Positions 50,539 to 58,915 of a DNA stretch of 64,000 bases are shown piece by piece. The stretch's first letter is position 1. Every line of letters starts with the position of its first letter. The notes below the pieces were generated by a model. That model had not been told where the DNA came from. It made no database searches and was given only the letters and a program-made list of their open reading frames with translations. Made by a program: the position numbers and the translations under genes. Origin of the DNA: Caldithrix abyssi (GTDB lineage: Bacteria > Calditrichota > Calditrichia > Calditrichales > Calditrichaceae). The DNA lies in NCBI GenBank assembly GCA_011369465.1, contig DRQG01000034.1, positions 82,765 to 146,764 of the forward strand, given 5' to 3'.

Positions 50539-51048
50539 TTATTCTTCCTCTCCGGATGCCAACTGCCGTTGTCCCATCTTCTGATCCAGCATAAACAGAG
50601 CCGTATCTTTGTCGCCCACCCATTTTAACTGTTGTAAAATATCTTTGGCGGTTTTTTCTTCTTCCACCTGTTCTTTGATAAACCACTGCAGCTCCACCTG
50701 AGTGGGATAATCGTTTTCTTCTACAGCCAGGGCATACAGATCGTTAATCAGGCCGGTAACCATCTTTTCGTGTTCCAATACCTGCGCGAATACATCATTG
50801 ATCCCTTTAAAACCGCCTTTTGGCTTGTCGATTTGTTCCAGCTCCACCATGCCGTCACGGCTCAGTACGAAATCCAACAGACGCATGGCGTGTTCATGCT
50901 CTTCCTGGGTTTGTAAACGCAGCCAGTGGGCAAAACCAGACAGATCTATGGATTCGCAATACAAAGCCATATTTAAATAGAAATAGGATGAATAAAACTC
51001 GGCATTGATTTGCTTATTGAGCGCTTTTTCCATTTTTTTACTTAACAT
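50539..51048 (-). CDS. Non-heme ferritin (FtnA-like)
   Basis: A 169-residue four-helix ferritin. NAEFYSSYFYLNMALYCES, then EEHEHAMRLLDFV and ETVEEEKTA-like EQVEEEKTAKDIL carry the Glu and His of the ferroxidase centre. It stores iron in the cytoplasm and limits Fenton chemistry. AGGAGA-like GGAGAAAATACC precedes the start. It is divergent from Lgt and ends against the repeat island. Confidence 0.94.
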   Translation of the reverse strand: MLSKKMEKALNKQINAEFYSSYFYLNMALYCESIDLSGFAHWLRLQTQEEHEHAMRLLDFVLSRDGMVELEQIDKPKGGFKGINDVFAQVLEHEKMVTGLINDLYALAVEENDYPTQVELQWFIKEQVEEEKTAKDILQQLKWVGDKDTALFMLDQKMGQRQLASGEEE

Positions 51049-51267
51049 GGTATTTTCTCCGATTTTAATCTGTTGTTTTATTAGAGAATCTTGTTCTGCA
51101 TTTCTGTTCTATCAATTAATGATGAATATACAAAACGAACTACTTACAAGTCCAGTTGCTTCCTTTGGTAATTTCATTTATTTTAATCAATTCATATTAG
51201 ATAGTTAAAAGTTACAGATGATACAATTTTCGGTTAAACACAAACCGAACCGTATTGGAGGAAACGT

Positions 51268-52080
51268 ATGTTTGAATGGGATGTAAGCCCCGAAATTTTA
51301 CATATTGGATTTTTTAGCCTACGCTGGTACAGCCTGCTTTTTATGTGCGCCTTTATCGCCGGCATCTATATTTTTCGTTGGATTTACCGGCGCGAGGGCA
51401 GAGCGGTTGAAGACATAGACCAACTACTTATTTATATGCTGATTGGTACCGTGGTCGGCGCCCGGCTGGGACACTGCCTGTTCTATGATCCTATTTACTA
51501 TTTGAGCAATCCGCTCGAAATACTTATGGTATGGAAGGGCGGCCTGGCCAGCCACGGCGCGGCAATAGGCATACTGATTGCCCTGTATTATTATTCAAAA
51601 AAACATCCCGATCAGCCCTATATGTGGCTGGTGGATCGTATTGTAATTACCGTGGCATTGGCCGGATTTTTTATCCGCATCGGCAATTTTTTCAATTCCG
51701 AAATCATCGGCAAACCAACAGACCTGCCCTGGGCAGTTATTTTAAAGCGGGTGGATAACATTCCCCGGCATCCCACACAGATTTACGAAGCGCTGGCTTA
51801 TCTGACTATCTTTTTTATTCTGTTTCACATTTATAAGAAGAAGGGCGCCAAAACCATGCGCGGAGAATTGCTGGGATTGTTCTTAATTTTGGTTTTCGGG
51901 TTTCGTTTTTTTGTAGAATTTTTAAAGGAAACGCAATCGGCCTTCGAGCGCAGCCTGCCGTTGGATATGGGACAGATTTTGAGCATCCCCGCCGTTCTTG
52001 CCGGTATCTATATTTATATCAAACGCCAGGAGCCGCTGCCCATTCCTCCGCCAAAGAAGAAAAAGAAAGGGAAAAAATAG
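51268..52080 (+). CDS. lgt: Prolipoprotein diacylglyceryl transferase
   Basis: A 270-residue integral membrane enzyme that attaches diacylglycerol to the lipobox Cys, the first step of lipoprotein maturation. The conserved GARLGHCLFY, WKGGLASHGAAIG and the signature RIGNFFNSEIIGKPTDLPWA (in part) are present, then PRHPTQIYEA. It ends in a Lys-rich tail. AGGAGGAAAC-type ribosome site before the ATG at 51268. The gene must serve the many lipoproteins coded in this window. Confidence 0.96.
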   Translation: MFEWDVSPEILHIGFFSLRWYSLLFMCAFIAGIYIFRWIYRREGRAVEDIDQLLIYMLIGTVVGARLGHCLFYDPIYYLSNPLEILMVWKGGLASHGAAIGILIALYYYSKKHPDQPYMWLVDRIVITVALAGFFIRIGNFFNSEIIGKPTDLPWAVILKRVDNIPRHPTQIYEALAYLTIFFILFHIYKKKGAKTMRGELLGLFLILVFGFRFFVEFLKETQSAFERSLPLDMGQILSIPAVLAGIYIYIKRQEPLPIPPPKKKKKGKK

Positions 52081-52114
52081 CAAATTAATCTACCTCAATA
52101 AATCCGGTAGTAAA

Positions 52115-53701
52115 ATGAATTTGTTCTCAATTTATCGATCGTTTCTATATACACTCTTTCTTGTTCCGGCAGTATGCCTTCTCATTTCATGCTTCGGGGA
52201 CGGCAGTGTGCCCTCCAGGCCGAACATCATTTTTATAATGTCCGATGACCATGGTTATCAGGCATTGAGCGCTTATGGAAGCAAGCTGATCAAAACCCCT
52301 CATATCGACCGCCTTTCCAAAGAAGGCGTTATCTTTACACAGGCCTTTGTTACCAATTCCATCTGCTCCCCCAGCCGCGCTGCTTTACTTACAGGCAAAT
52401 TCAGCCATAAAAACAAGCTCTATATTAATCGTAACGGATACAATCGTTTTGACAGCAGTCAGGTAACCTTTCCCCGATTGCTGCAAAAAGCCGGATATCA
52501 AACCGCTATCATCGGGAAATGGCATCTGAAAAGCCGGCCCGTTGGTTTCGATTACTGGAATATTCTCCCGGGTCAAGGCCAATACTATAACCCGGAATTT
52601 ATAGAAATGGGTGAGGAAAAACAGATTCCGGGCTATGTGACCACGCTGATTAGCGATTTCGCCATTCGCTGGCTGGAGGACCGCAATTCGGACAAACCAT
52701 TTTGCCTGCTGGTCCACGAAAAGGCGCCCCATCGTCCCTGGATTCCTGATACAACCACTTTTACACTGTTTCGGGAAGAGAATTTTCCAATCCCGGAAAA
52801 TTATTTTGATAATTACGAAGGTCGGCGGGGGGCGAAAGAACAAAAGATGAGCATCATCAGCGATATGGATTTAGCCTATGATCTTAAAATGACCGATAGA
52901 GAGAACGAGATCAACACACCCTATCGCCATCTTCTGGAACGCATGCTGGCCAGAATGTCCGACCGGCAGCGCGCTGCCTGGGACAGGGAATACGAGCCAA
53001 AAATCGAGGCTTTCAAGAAGGCTGATTTGGCCGGAAGAGCATTGGCTGTTTGGAAATTACGCCGTTATCTGACCGACTATCTGCGCTGCATTGCTTCAAT
53101 TGACTCGCAAATCGGAAGAATTTTGGACTATCTGGATGCAAGCGGGCTGTCAGAAAACACTATTGTTGTTTACACATCGGATCAGGGCTTCTTTTTGGGC
53201 GAACACGGTTATTTTGATAAACGATATATGTACGAAGAATCTTTTCGCACTCCACTTTTAATGCGTTATCCCGGGTTCAGGCGTAAAGGCAAAATTACCG
53301 AGCTGGTTCAGAATATAGATTTTGCGCCCACTGTTCTTGATTTTGCCGATGTGCCGGTACCGGCCGAAATGCAAGGTATGTCCATAAAACCATTGTTAAT
53401 GAATGAACGTCCGCCATCTAATTGGAGAAAGGCGCTGTATTACCATTATTACGAATATCCGGGCGAGCACGGCACCCGCCGGCATTACGGAATACGCACC
53501 AAGCGTTATAAACTCATCCACTTTTACTATGATTTTGATGAATGGGAATTGTTTGATTTGAAAACGGACCCGTACGAAATGCAAAACCTTTACACCGATC
53601 CTGAATACAATACGCTAAGAAACAATTTAAAAATGAAGTTGGATAGTTTGCGTGTTGTTTACAGCGACACCCTTCCCGATCCTGACTATATCAGTCAATA
53701 A
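52115..53701 (+). CDS. Sulfatase lipoprotein, second type
   Basis: A 528-residue type I sulfatase with lipobox LLISC (Cys26). The formylglycine motif is CSPSR (Cys84) in NSICSPSRAALLTG; Asp44-Asp45 (MSDDHG) and SDQGFFLGEHGYFDKR bind the metal. A DUF4976-like C-terminal segment (GIRTKRYKLIHFYYD, WELFDLKTDPYEMQNLY) is typical of carbohydrate sulfatases of the Bacteroidetes group. The ATG at 52115 is preferred over an ATG at 51998 that overlaps lgt and lacks a signal. Confidence 0.9.
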   Translation: MNLFSIYRSFLYTLFLVPAVCLLISCFGDGSVPSRPNIIFIMSDDHGYQALSAYGSKLIKTPHIDRLSKEGVIFTQAFVTNSICSPSRAALLTGKFSHKNKLYINRNGYNRFDSSQVTFPRLLQKAGYQTAIIGKWHLKSRPVGFDYWNILPGQGQYYNPEFIEMGEEKQIPGYVTTLISDFAIRWLEDRNSDKPFCLLVHEKAPHRPWIPDTTTFTLFREENFPIPENYFDNYEGRRGAKEQKMSIISDMDLAYDLKMTDRENEINTPYRHLLERMLARMSDRQRAAWDREYEPKIEAFKKADLAGRALAVWKLRRYLTDYLRCIASIDSQIGRILDYLDASGLSENTIVVYTSDQGFFLGEHGYFDKRYMYEESFRTPLLMRYPGFRRKGKITELVQNIDFAPTVLDFADVPVPAEMQGMSIKPLLMNERPPSNWRKALYYHYYEYPGEHGTRRHYGIRTKRYKLIHFYYDFDEWELFDLKTDPYEMQNLYTDPEYNTLRNNLKMKLDSLRVVYSDTLPDPDYISQ

Positions 53702-53723
53702 ACAACAATTCGTTTTAAATGCC

Positions 53724-54053
53724 TTACTCTTCATTTCTGTTATTATCCAATAAAATATATATAATCCCATCTTCTTCTCGTACCGGATAGGTCGGCAGCT
53801 TTATATGTTCGTTGTTAATAAAGGCGCCGTCGCTGAGTCGGAACTGCCATTGGTGATGGGGACATACCGCGTAACCTTCTTTCACATAGCCATCATGAAT
53901 AGGTGCGCCCTGATGGGAACAACGATTTTTTAAAGCATAGACCTTTCCTCCATGCCGGAAAAGCGCGATGGAAAGGCCGTTCAATTTAATACCCAGACCA
54001 AATCGTTCTTTTACTTTACGGGCCGGCGCCGCTTTGATCCAACCTGCGCTCAT
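53724..54053 (-). CDS. Rieske 2Fe-2S protein (NirD-like)
   Basis: A 109-residue single-domain Rieske ferredoxin: Cys45-x-His47 (CSHQGAPIHDG) and Cys64-x-x-His67 (CPHHQWQF) hold the cluster. No signal or membrane segment, so cytoplasmic. Its start codon overlaps the stop of the upstream MBL gene (ATGA), giving a coupled pair; it may deliver electrons to a partner encoded elsewhere. Confidence 0.92.
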   Translation of the reverse strand: MSAGWIKAAPARKVKERFGLGIKLNGLSIALFRHGGKVYALKNRCSHQGAPIHDGYVKEGYAVCPHHQWQFRLSDGAFINNEHIKLPTYPVREEDGIIYILLDNNRNEE

Positions 54054-54892
54054 ATTTGCACTTCTTTGCCTAAACGGAAGCCTTTGTCGGTCAATTCCAC
54101 GGTTCCGGCAGCGCGAAAGGGATCGTGTTCAAAAACCAGGGTCCAGTTTTCTTCAACGATTTTCGGCAGCAGCCGTTTTTTCTCTTCCAGCGTCACCAAA
54201 GGATTGTTGTCATAAGCCATGATGTACGGCAAGGGGATGTGTGAAGCGGTGGGCATCAAATCGGCACAGTAGAGCAGTGTTTGTTTGCCATCGCTTATTT
54301 TGGGCAGCTGCATCCCGGAAGTATGGCCGTAAAACACCAGTACTTCAATACCGGGGAAGATTTCCTTCGGGCCTTCCAATTCCACCAGTTTGCCCTCTTC
54401 TTCGATGGGTTTAAAATTTTCCGGCATGTAACTGGCGCGGTCCTTTTCCGAAGGATTGTTGGCCCAGTACCATTGTTCGCCCTGTACATGGTAGCGAGCA
54501 TTGGGAAAAGTAAGCTTTAACTCGCCGTTTTCATAGTAAGTGGCGCCCCCTACATGATCAAAATGCAAATGGGTAACAATCACATCGGTGATGTCTTCCG
54601 GTGAGATCCCTTTTTCCTTCAAGCCTTTAACCAGTTCATATTCCCGATGATCCACATTGTATATTTTGCTGAGTTTTTCGTTCATTTTTTGGCCCACGCC
54701 CGTATCCACCAAAATGGTGTGCGTTTCGTTGCGAATGACCATGGTACGCAGAGCCAGTTGAATGCGGTTATACTCGTCCGCCGGATTGGTTTTACTCCAC
54801 AAAGTTTTGGGCACTACCCCAAACATGGCGCCGCCGTCCAGACTCACATAGCCGGTTTCCACGGTAAATATTTCGTATCCTGCAATGTGCAT
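54050..54892 (-). CDS. MBL-fold metallo-hydrolase
   Basis: A 280-residue metallo-beta-lactamase-fold enzyme with the HxHxDH motif at 108-113 (HLHFDHVGG) plus His at the GHTSGM segment and Asp in YCADLMPTASH. The family includes quorum-quenching lactonases and other hydrolases, so the substrate is unknown; the sequence MVIRNETHTILVDTGVGQK is typical. It forms a coupled operon with the Rieske gene. Confidence 0.9.
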   Translation of the reverse strand: MHIAGYEIFTVETGYVSLDGGAMFGVVPKTLWSKTNPADEYNRIQLALRTMVIRNETHTILVDTGVGQKMNEKLSKIYNVDHREYELVKGLKEKGISPEDITDVIVTHLHFDHVGGATYYENGELKLTFPNARYHVQGEQWYWANNPSEKDRASYMPENFKPIEEEGKLVELEGPKEIFPGIEVLVFYGHTSGMQLPKISDGKQTLLYCADLMPTASHIPLPYIMAYDNNPLVTLEEKKRLLPKIVEENWTLVFEHDPFRAAGTVELTDKGFRLGKEVQI

Positions 54893-55275
54893 TTATTCCT
54901 CGTTGGTTTAGTTGTCAGTTTTTAGTTATTAGTTATCAGTTATTAAGTTATTGAGTTGTTGAGTTATTGGGTTATTCGTTCCCTTTTCTTCATTCGTTGA
55001 TCGATATTCGAAATTCCGTTCTTTTGGTTATTTGCCCTGAGCCCGGTCGAAGGTGCCTGCCCTGAGCGCAAGATAAATATTGCCATATTTTGTCCCTTTG
55101 TCCCTATGTGCCTGTTAATTCGTAATTGATTAATTCGTAATTATTTCCCAGTTCCAAATTCCCAGTTCCGAGTTTCCGGTTCCCAGCAACCAGAATCCAG
55201 CATCAACTATCCAATTTTCACTTTGTACTCCATACTAATTACTATGTACTAAGTACTATTTACTCTGTACTAATC
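54893..55275. repeat. Low-complexity degenerate word repeats
   Basis: About 380 bases between MBL and the alpha/beta hydrolase. It begins with runs of AGTTATTGAGTTGTTGAGTTATTGG type, continues with TTCCCAGTTCCGAG / GGTTCCCAGCAACC words and TACTAATTACTATGTACTAAG words. A short CCTGAGC-CGGTCGAAGG palindrome unit is at 55035-55054. No conserved repeat/spacer pattern, no gene. The same vocabulary appears at 63630-64000. Confidence 0.6.
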
Positions 55276-56121
55276 TCACACATTCAAATGACGGTCAAAC
55301 CAGTTCTCTGTCAGATTTACGGCCAGCTCGTATTCCTGGGTTGGCATTTCGAAGGGGTGCCGTATGCCAAAGGTATGCCCGGCCGATTCGATGATTTCCA
55401 GCTTTTTCTGGAATGATCCGCAACGCTCGTACAATTCCTCACTTTCTTTTGGCGGTACGCTGGTATCATCGGCGCCGTGAATAAACAGAGCAGGGATTTC
55501 CAGTTCTCTCACCGCTTGGGGCAGATCAAAGCGTTCCCGATTAGCCTGCAAATCCTCCCAAAACGATTTATTGATGCGCATCATTTGTCCGGTGCGTGTA
55601 TTTTTGATTTCGATATAACCGCGCTCTTCCCACTGTACAACCTCATCTTTACTGTAACGGTACAAATTTCCGATGGTTGCCCAGGTGGTCACCGCCATAA
55701 ACCGATCATCCAATTCCCGTACGCTTAATAAGGCCACGGCTCCGCCGCGGCTGTGGCCCACGATACCCAGCCGTTCACAGTCAATAATATTTTTCCCGAT
55801 TGAACCGCTTTCGATGGCTTGTATAACCGTTTTTACATCATCCAGCTCGTGCGAATAACTGTTCTCTGCAAATTTATCCAGTTCGCTAAATTCCTCGGGG
55901 TTCGCTCCTATACCATTACGGGAAAAATTAAAACATACCGTGGCATAACCCGCCTGGGTAAGTCTTCGACCCAAATCCGGGAAAAAGCCCCAGTCTTTAA
56001 AACCTTTAAATCCGTGCAAAATAATAATCGTAGGTACATCCCGGCTGCCCTCTTCAAAACGCAAATCCAGAGCGATATCTTCGTTATGCTTGTTTGGGAT
56101 ATGATAAACTTTGCGTACCAT
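55276..56121 (-). CDS. Alpha/beta hydrolase (dienelactone-hydrolase/acyl-ester type)
   Basis: A 281-residue hydrolase with the nucleophile elbow GHSRGG (Ser124), acid in HGADDTSVP and His in SAGHTFG. LHGFKGFKDWGFFPDLG gives the oxyanion loop. No signal peptide. The substrate is unknown; the alignment resembles dienelactone hydrolases and acetyl-esterases. Confidence 0.88.
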   Translation of the reverse strand: MVRKVYHIPNKHNEDIALDLRFEEGSRDVPTIIILHGFKGFKDWGFFPDLGRRLTQAGYATVCFNFSRNGIGANPEEFSELDKFAENSYSHELDDVKTVIQAIESGSIGKNIIDCERLGIVGHSRGGAVALLSVRELDDRFMAVTTWATIGNLYRYSKDEVVQWEERGYIEIKNTRTGQMMRINKSFWEDLQANRERFDLPQAVRELEIPALFIHGADDTSVPPKESEELYERCGSFQKKLEIIESAGHTFGIRHPFEMPTQEYELAVNLTENWFDRHLNV

Positions 56122-56230
56122 GACTTCCTCTTAAGAAGATAAAACAATGCAGGCAAACATGAAGTTTAAATGATTTGGCATATCTCTGTATCTTTTAATT
56201 TTACATTGGAAAGTGACATTTGGTTGTAGG

Positions 56231-56593
56231 TCAGGAATTTTTTACCACTTGAGCAAGGCGGGTAAGCATTGGTTCTTTTATTTCGTCTATAAAATCCGTG
56301 CTGTCACCTTTACCTGTCATCAGGCGTTGTTTAATCTGCTTCATCGTCACCTTAGTATCACCTATCTCGGGATGCCCTTCCAAACCCTGTCCTTTGGATC
56401 CATGAAATTCATAACAATATTCCGCATAAACCGCATACACAGCCTCTGACCCGGCATCGTGACTACGCATCTGTTGACTATGGATATGGGGTTTTACGTT
56501 TTCAAAAGGGTCTGTTTGAATCAGATATACAACAATTAATATTAAGGCGATGAGCATCAATCCCCAGAAAAAAAGGGCCGGTTTTTGTTCCAT
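56231..56593 (-). CDS. Membrane-anchored cytochrome c-like protein with degenerate heme motif
   Basis: A 120-residue protein with one membrane anchor (about 8-26). The remainder matches a small class I cytochrome c: YAEYC followed by YEFHGSKGQGLEGHPEI. The heme site, normally CxxCH, reads C-Y-E-F-H: the second Cys is Phe (codon TTT, one base from TGT), and the usual Met-Pro ligand region (GKGDMPAF in relatives) reads GKGDSTDF. It is probably no longer a normal heme c protein. Stop and frame are otherwise intact. Confidence 0.65.
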   Translation of the reverse strand: MEQKPALFFWGLMLIALILIVVYLIQTDPFENVKPHIHSQQMRSHDAGSEAVYAVYAEYCYEFHGSKGQGLEGHPEIGDTKVTMKQIKQRLMTGKGDSTDFIDEIKEPMLTRLAQVVKNS

Positions 56594-56774
56594 AGTAAAT
56601 ATCCGTATTCGTTTATAATAAATAAAAATTAATTAAATTATAAAATCAAGTCAAAGTAAACCGTATCAGAACATAAAAACTTTATCGTCTTCGTCAATAT
56701 TCCTGCAAAAAGCATTGACGGAAAGAGTTTAATACTATATTTTATTTCCGTATATCTCTCTACAGGGTTAAAAA

Positions 56775-57758
56775 ATGAAGCGACGCGAATTCATCAAAAA
56801 ATCACTCTCTTTAAGCAGCGGAATCATACTTCCGGTACAGGCTTCTTCTTTCCGTTTGAAACCGCCAACGGACGGACGTAAATCCACCGTCGTTATTTCA
56901 AGGTTGGCGCAACAACATATCAAAGCCGATGCCCGGCAGATAAGTACACTGCTCGATAAGGCGCTAATGGCCTTTTTTAACCGCGATGACCCCATATCCG
57001 CCTGGAAGCAGGTGGTACGCCCGGGCGAACGCGTTGGCCTGAAAGTGAATTGTTTAGCCGGTCGGGGGTCAACACACACCGCGCTGGTCGATCATATCGC
57101 CGAGCGCCTTCAGGAAGCGGGCATTGACGCGGGAGATATACTCATTTGGGACCGCTTCAACCGTGATTTGGAAGACGGCGGTTTTACCATCCGCGACAGC
57201 GGCAATCGGGTACGCTGTTACGGCAATGACAGCGTAGGATTCGAATACGATTTGCAGATGTACGGTTCGGCGGCCAGCCGTGTGACTAAAATCGTAACCC
57301 GTCAATGCGACGCCATCATCAATCTGCCGCTGCTTAAAGACCACAGCATCGCCGGCGTCACCTGCTCTTTAAAGAATATGTTCGGCGCCATACACAACCC
57401 CAATAAATTTCATATTAAGCATGGCGACCCGTATATTGCCGACGTAAACCGCTATCCGGCCCTGTACGGCAAAATCCGTCTGCATATCTGCGACGCGCTG
57501 GAGGCCCAGTACCAGGGCGGGCCGTCTTTTATGCCCCACTGGCGCTGGATTTATAACGGCCTGCTGGTAGCGCAAGACCCGGTGGCGCTGGATTACACCG
57601 GCTGGCAGATTATCGAGAAAAAGCGGAAAGAAATGGGCCTGCCATCGTTAAAAGAAGAAAAACGCGAGCCAGGCTACATTGCCACAGCGGCGGATTGGGA
57701 TCATCGCTTGGGTACAAATAATCCAAAAGAAATATTGATTAAAAATGAAACCGTTTAA
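56775..57758 (+). CDS. DUF362 protein with Tat-type signal
   Basis: A 327-residue protein. MKRREFIKKSLSLSSG is a twin-arginine-type signal. The DUF362 domain carries VGLKVNCLAGRG, LPLLKDHSIAGVTCSLKNMFG (in part) and DPVALDYTG. DUF362 proteins often pair with iron-sulfur or radical SAM proteins, and here the stop overlaps the radical SAM gene by 14 bases. The function is unknown. Confidence 0.88.
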   Translation: MKRREFIKKSLSLSSGIILPVQASSFRLKPPTDGRKSTVVISRLAQQHIKADARQISTLLDKALMAFFNRDDPISAWKQVVRPGERVGLKVNCLAGRGSTHTALVDHIAERLQEAGIDAGDILIWDRFNRDLEDGGFTIRDSGNRVRCYGNDSVGFEYDLQMYGSAASRVTKIVTRQCDAIINLPLLKDHSIAGVTCSLKNMFGAIHNPNKFHIKHGDPYIADVNRYPALYGKIRLHICDALEAQYQGGPSFMPHWRWIYNGLLVAQDPVALDYTGWQIIEKKRKEMGLPSLKEEKREPGYIATAADWDHRLGTNNPKEILIKNETV

Positions 57759-58890
57759 TTTTATAACGCGCCGTCAGTTTCTCAAAACCGGCTTAGCCGC
57801 GGGGGCTGCTGCCACCTGCCCCATGCTTTTGTCCGCTTCATCCTTCGACATAAAGGATTTTCCTGAAGACCAGCAAAAATTCATCCGCGAAGCCCGTTAT
57901 TATGAGAAATTGGACTACAAGCAAATTCGCTGTAAGCTGTGCCCGCGCGAGTGCGTCATCGACGACCGGGAACGCGGTTACTGCGGCGTGCGGGAAAATC
58001 GCGGCGGAACCTATTACACGCTGGTTTATGCCCGTCCCTGTACTTACCATATCGATCCGATTGAAAAAAAGCCGTTGTTTCATTTTTTGCCGGGCACAAT
58101 GGCTTTTTCATTGGCCACCGCCGGTTGTAATCTGAACTGTAAGTTTTGCCAGAACTGGGAAATCTCGCAAGTCGGCCCCGAACAGGTGCGCAGCATCTAT
58201 GCCCCGCCGCAGCAAATCGCTGAGGCCGCGGCCAAATATGATTGCCCTTCTATCGCTTATACCTACAACGAACCGACCATTTTTTACGAATACATGGAAG
58301 ATACCATCGAGGCCGGACACGAGAATGGCGTAAGAAGTGTAGTAATCACGGCCGCCTACATAGAACAAAAACCACTGGACAATCTCTGCCGCAAAGCGGA
58401 TGCCATTAAAGTGGATTTGAAAGCCTTCAGCGAAAAATATTATGATGAAGTCGTTAACGGTGAGTTGAAGCCGGTATTGGACGCGCTGGTTACCATGCGT
58501 AAAAACGAAATCTGGACGGAAATCGTTTATTTAATGGTGTCCACTCTCAACGACGGCGAGAAGGAAATACGCGACCTTTCCCGTTGGATAAAAAAATACC
58601 TGGGTCAGGATGTTCCCATTCATTTCACCCGCTTCCATCCCATGTATCTGCTTAAAAACCTGCCGCCCACGCCCCTGGCCAGCCTGGAACGGGCCAAACA
58701 AATTGCCGATGCCGAAGGACTGCTTTATGTGTATATCGGCAATGTTCCCGGCCATAGGGCGGAAAGCACCTACTGTCCCAAATGCGGCGAACTGCTTATC
58801 GGGCGCACCGGTTTTTTGGTAAATACCAATAAAATCAAAAACGGCCGTTGTTTTAATTGCAACAACAAAATTCCCGGCGTCTGGAAATAA
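57745..58890 (+). CDS. AmmeMemoRadiSam-type radical SAM enzyme with Tat-type signal
   Basis: A 381-residue radical SAM protein. TRRQFLKTGLAAGAAAT is a Tat-like signal. An N-terminal Cys cluster (Cys63, 66, 70, 80) precedes the CxxxCxxC SAM/4Fe-4S motif: Cys128, 132, 135 in GCNLNCKFCQNW. A C-terminal zinc ribbon (CPKCGE and CFNCNN) closes it. It resembles PflA-like enzymes of the AmmeMemoRadiSam group. The gene overlaps the DUF362 gene by 14 bases; a serine hydrolase gene follows. Confidence 0.9.
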   Translation: MKPFNFITRRQFLKTGLAAGAAATCPMLLSASSFDIKDFPEDQQKFIREARYYEKLDYKQIRCKLCPRECVIDDRERGYCGVRENRGGTYYTLVYARPCTYHIDPIEKKPLFHFLPGTMAFSLATAGCNLNCKFCQNWEISQVGPEQVRSIYAPPQQIAEAAAKYDCPSIAYTYNEPTIFYEYMEDTIEAGHENGVRSVVITAAYIEQKPLDNLCRKADAIKVDLKAFSEKYYDEVVNGELKPVLDALVTMRKNEIWTEIVYLMVSTLNDGEKEIRDLSRWIKKYLGQDVPIHFTRFHPMYLLKNLPPTPLASLERAKQIADAEGLLYVYIGNVPGHRAESTYCPKCGELLIGRTGFLVNTNKIKNGRCFNCNNKIPGVWK

Positions 58891-58915
58891 TAATTTTAGC
58901 AAAGGAAAACCGATA

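Noticed and set aside
54893..55275. Possible CRISPR array
   Set aside because: Words vary at every copy and there is no constant repeat/spacer period or cas gene.
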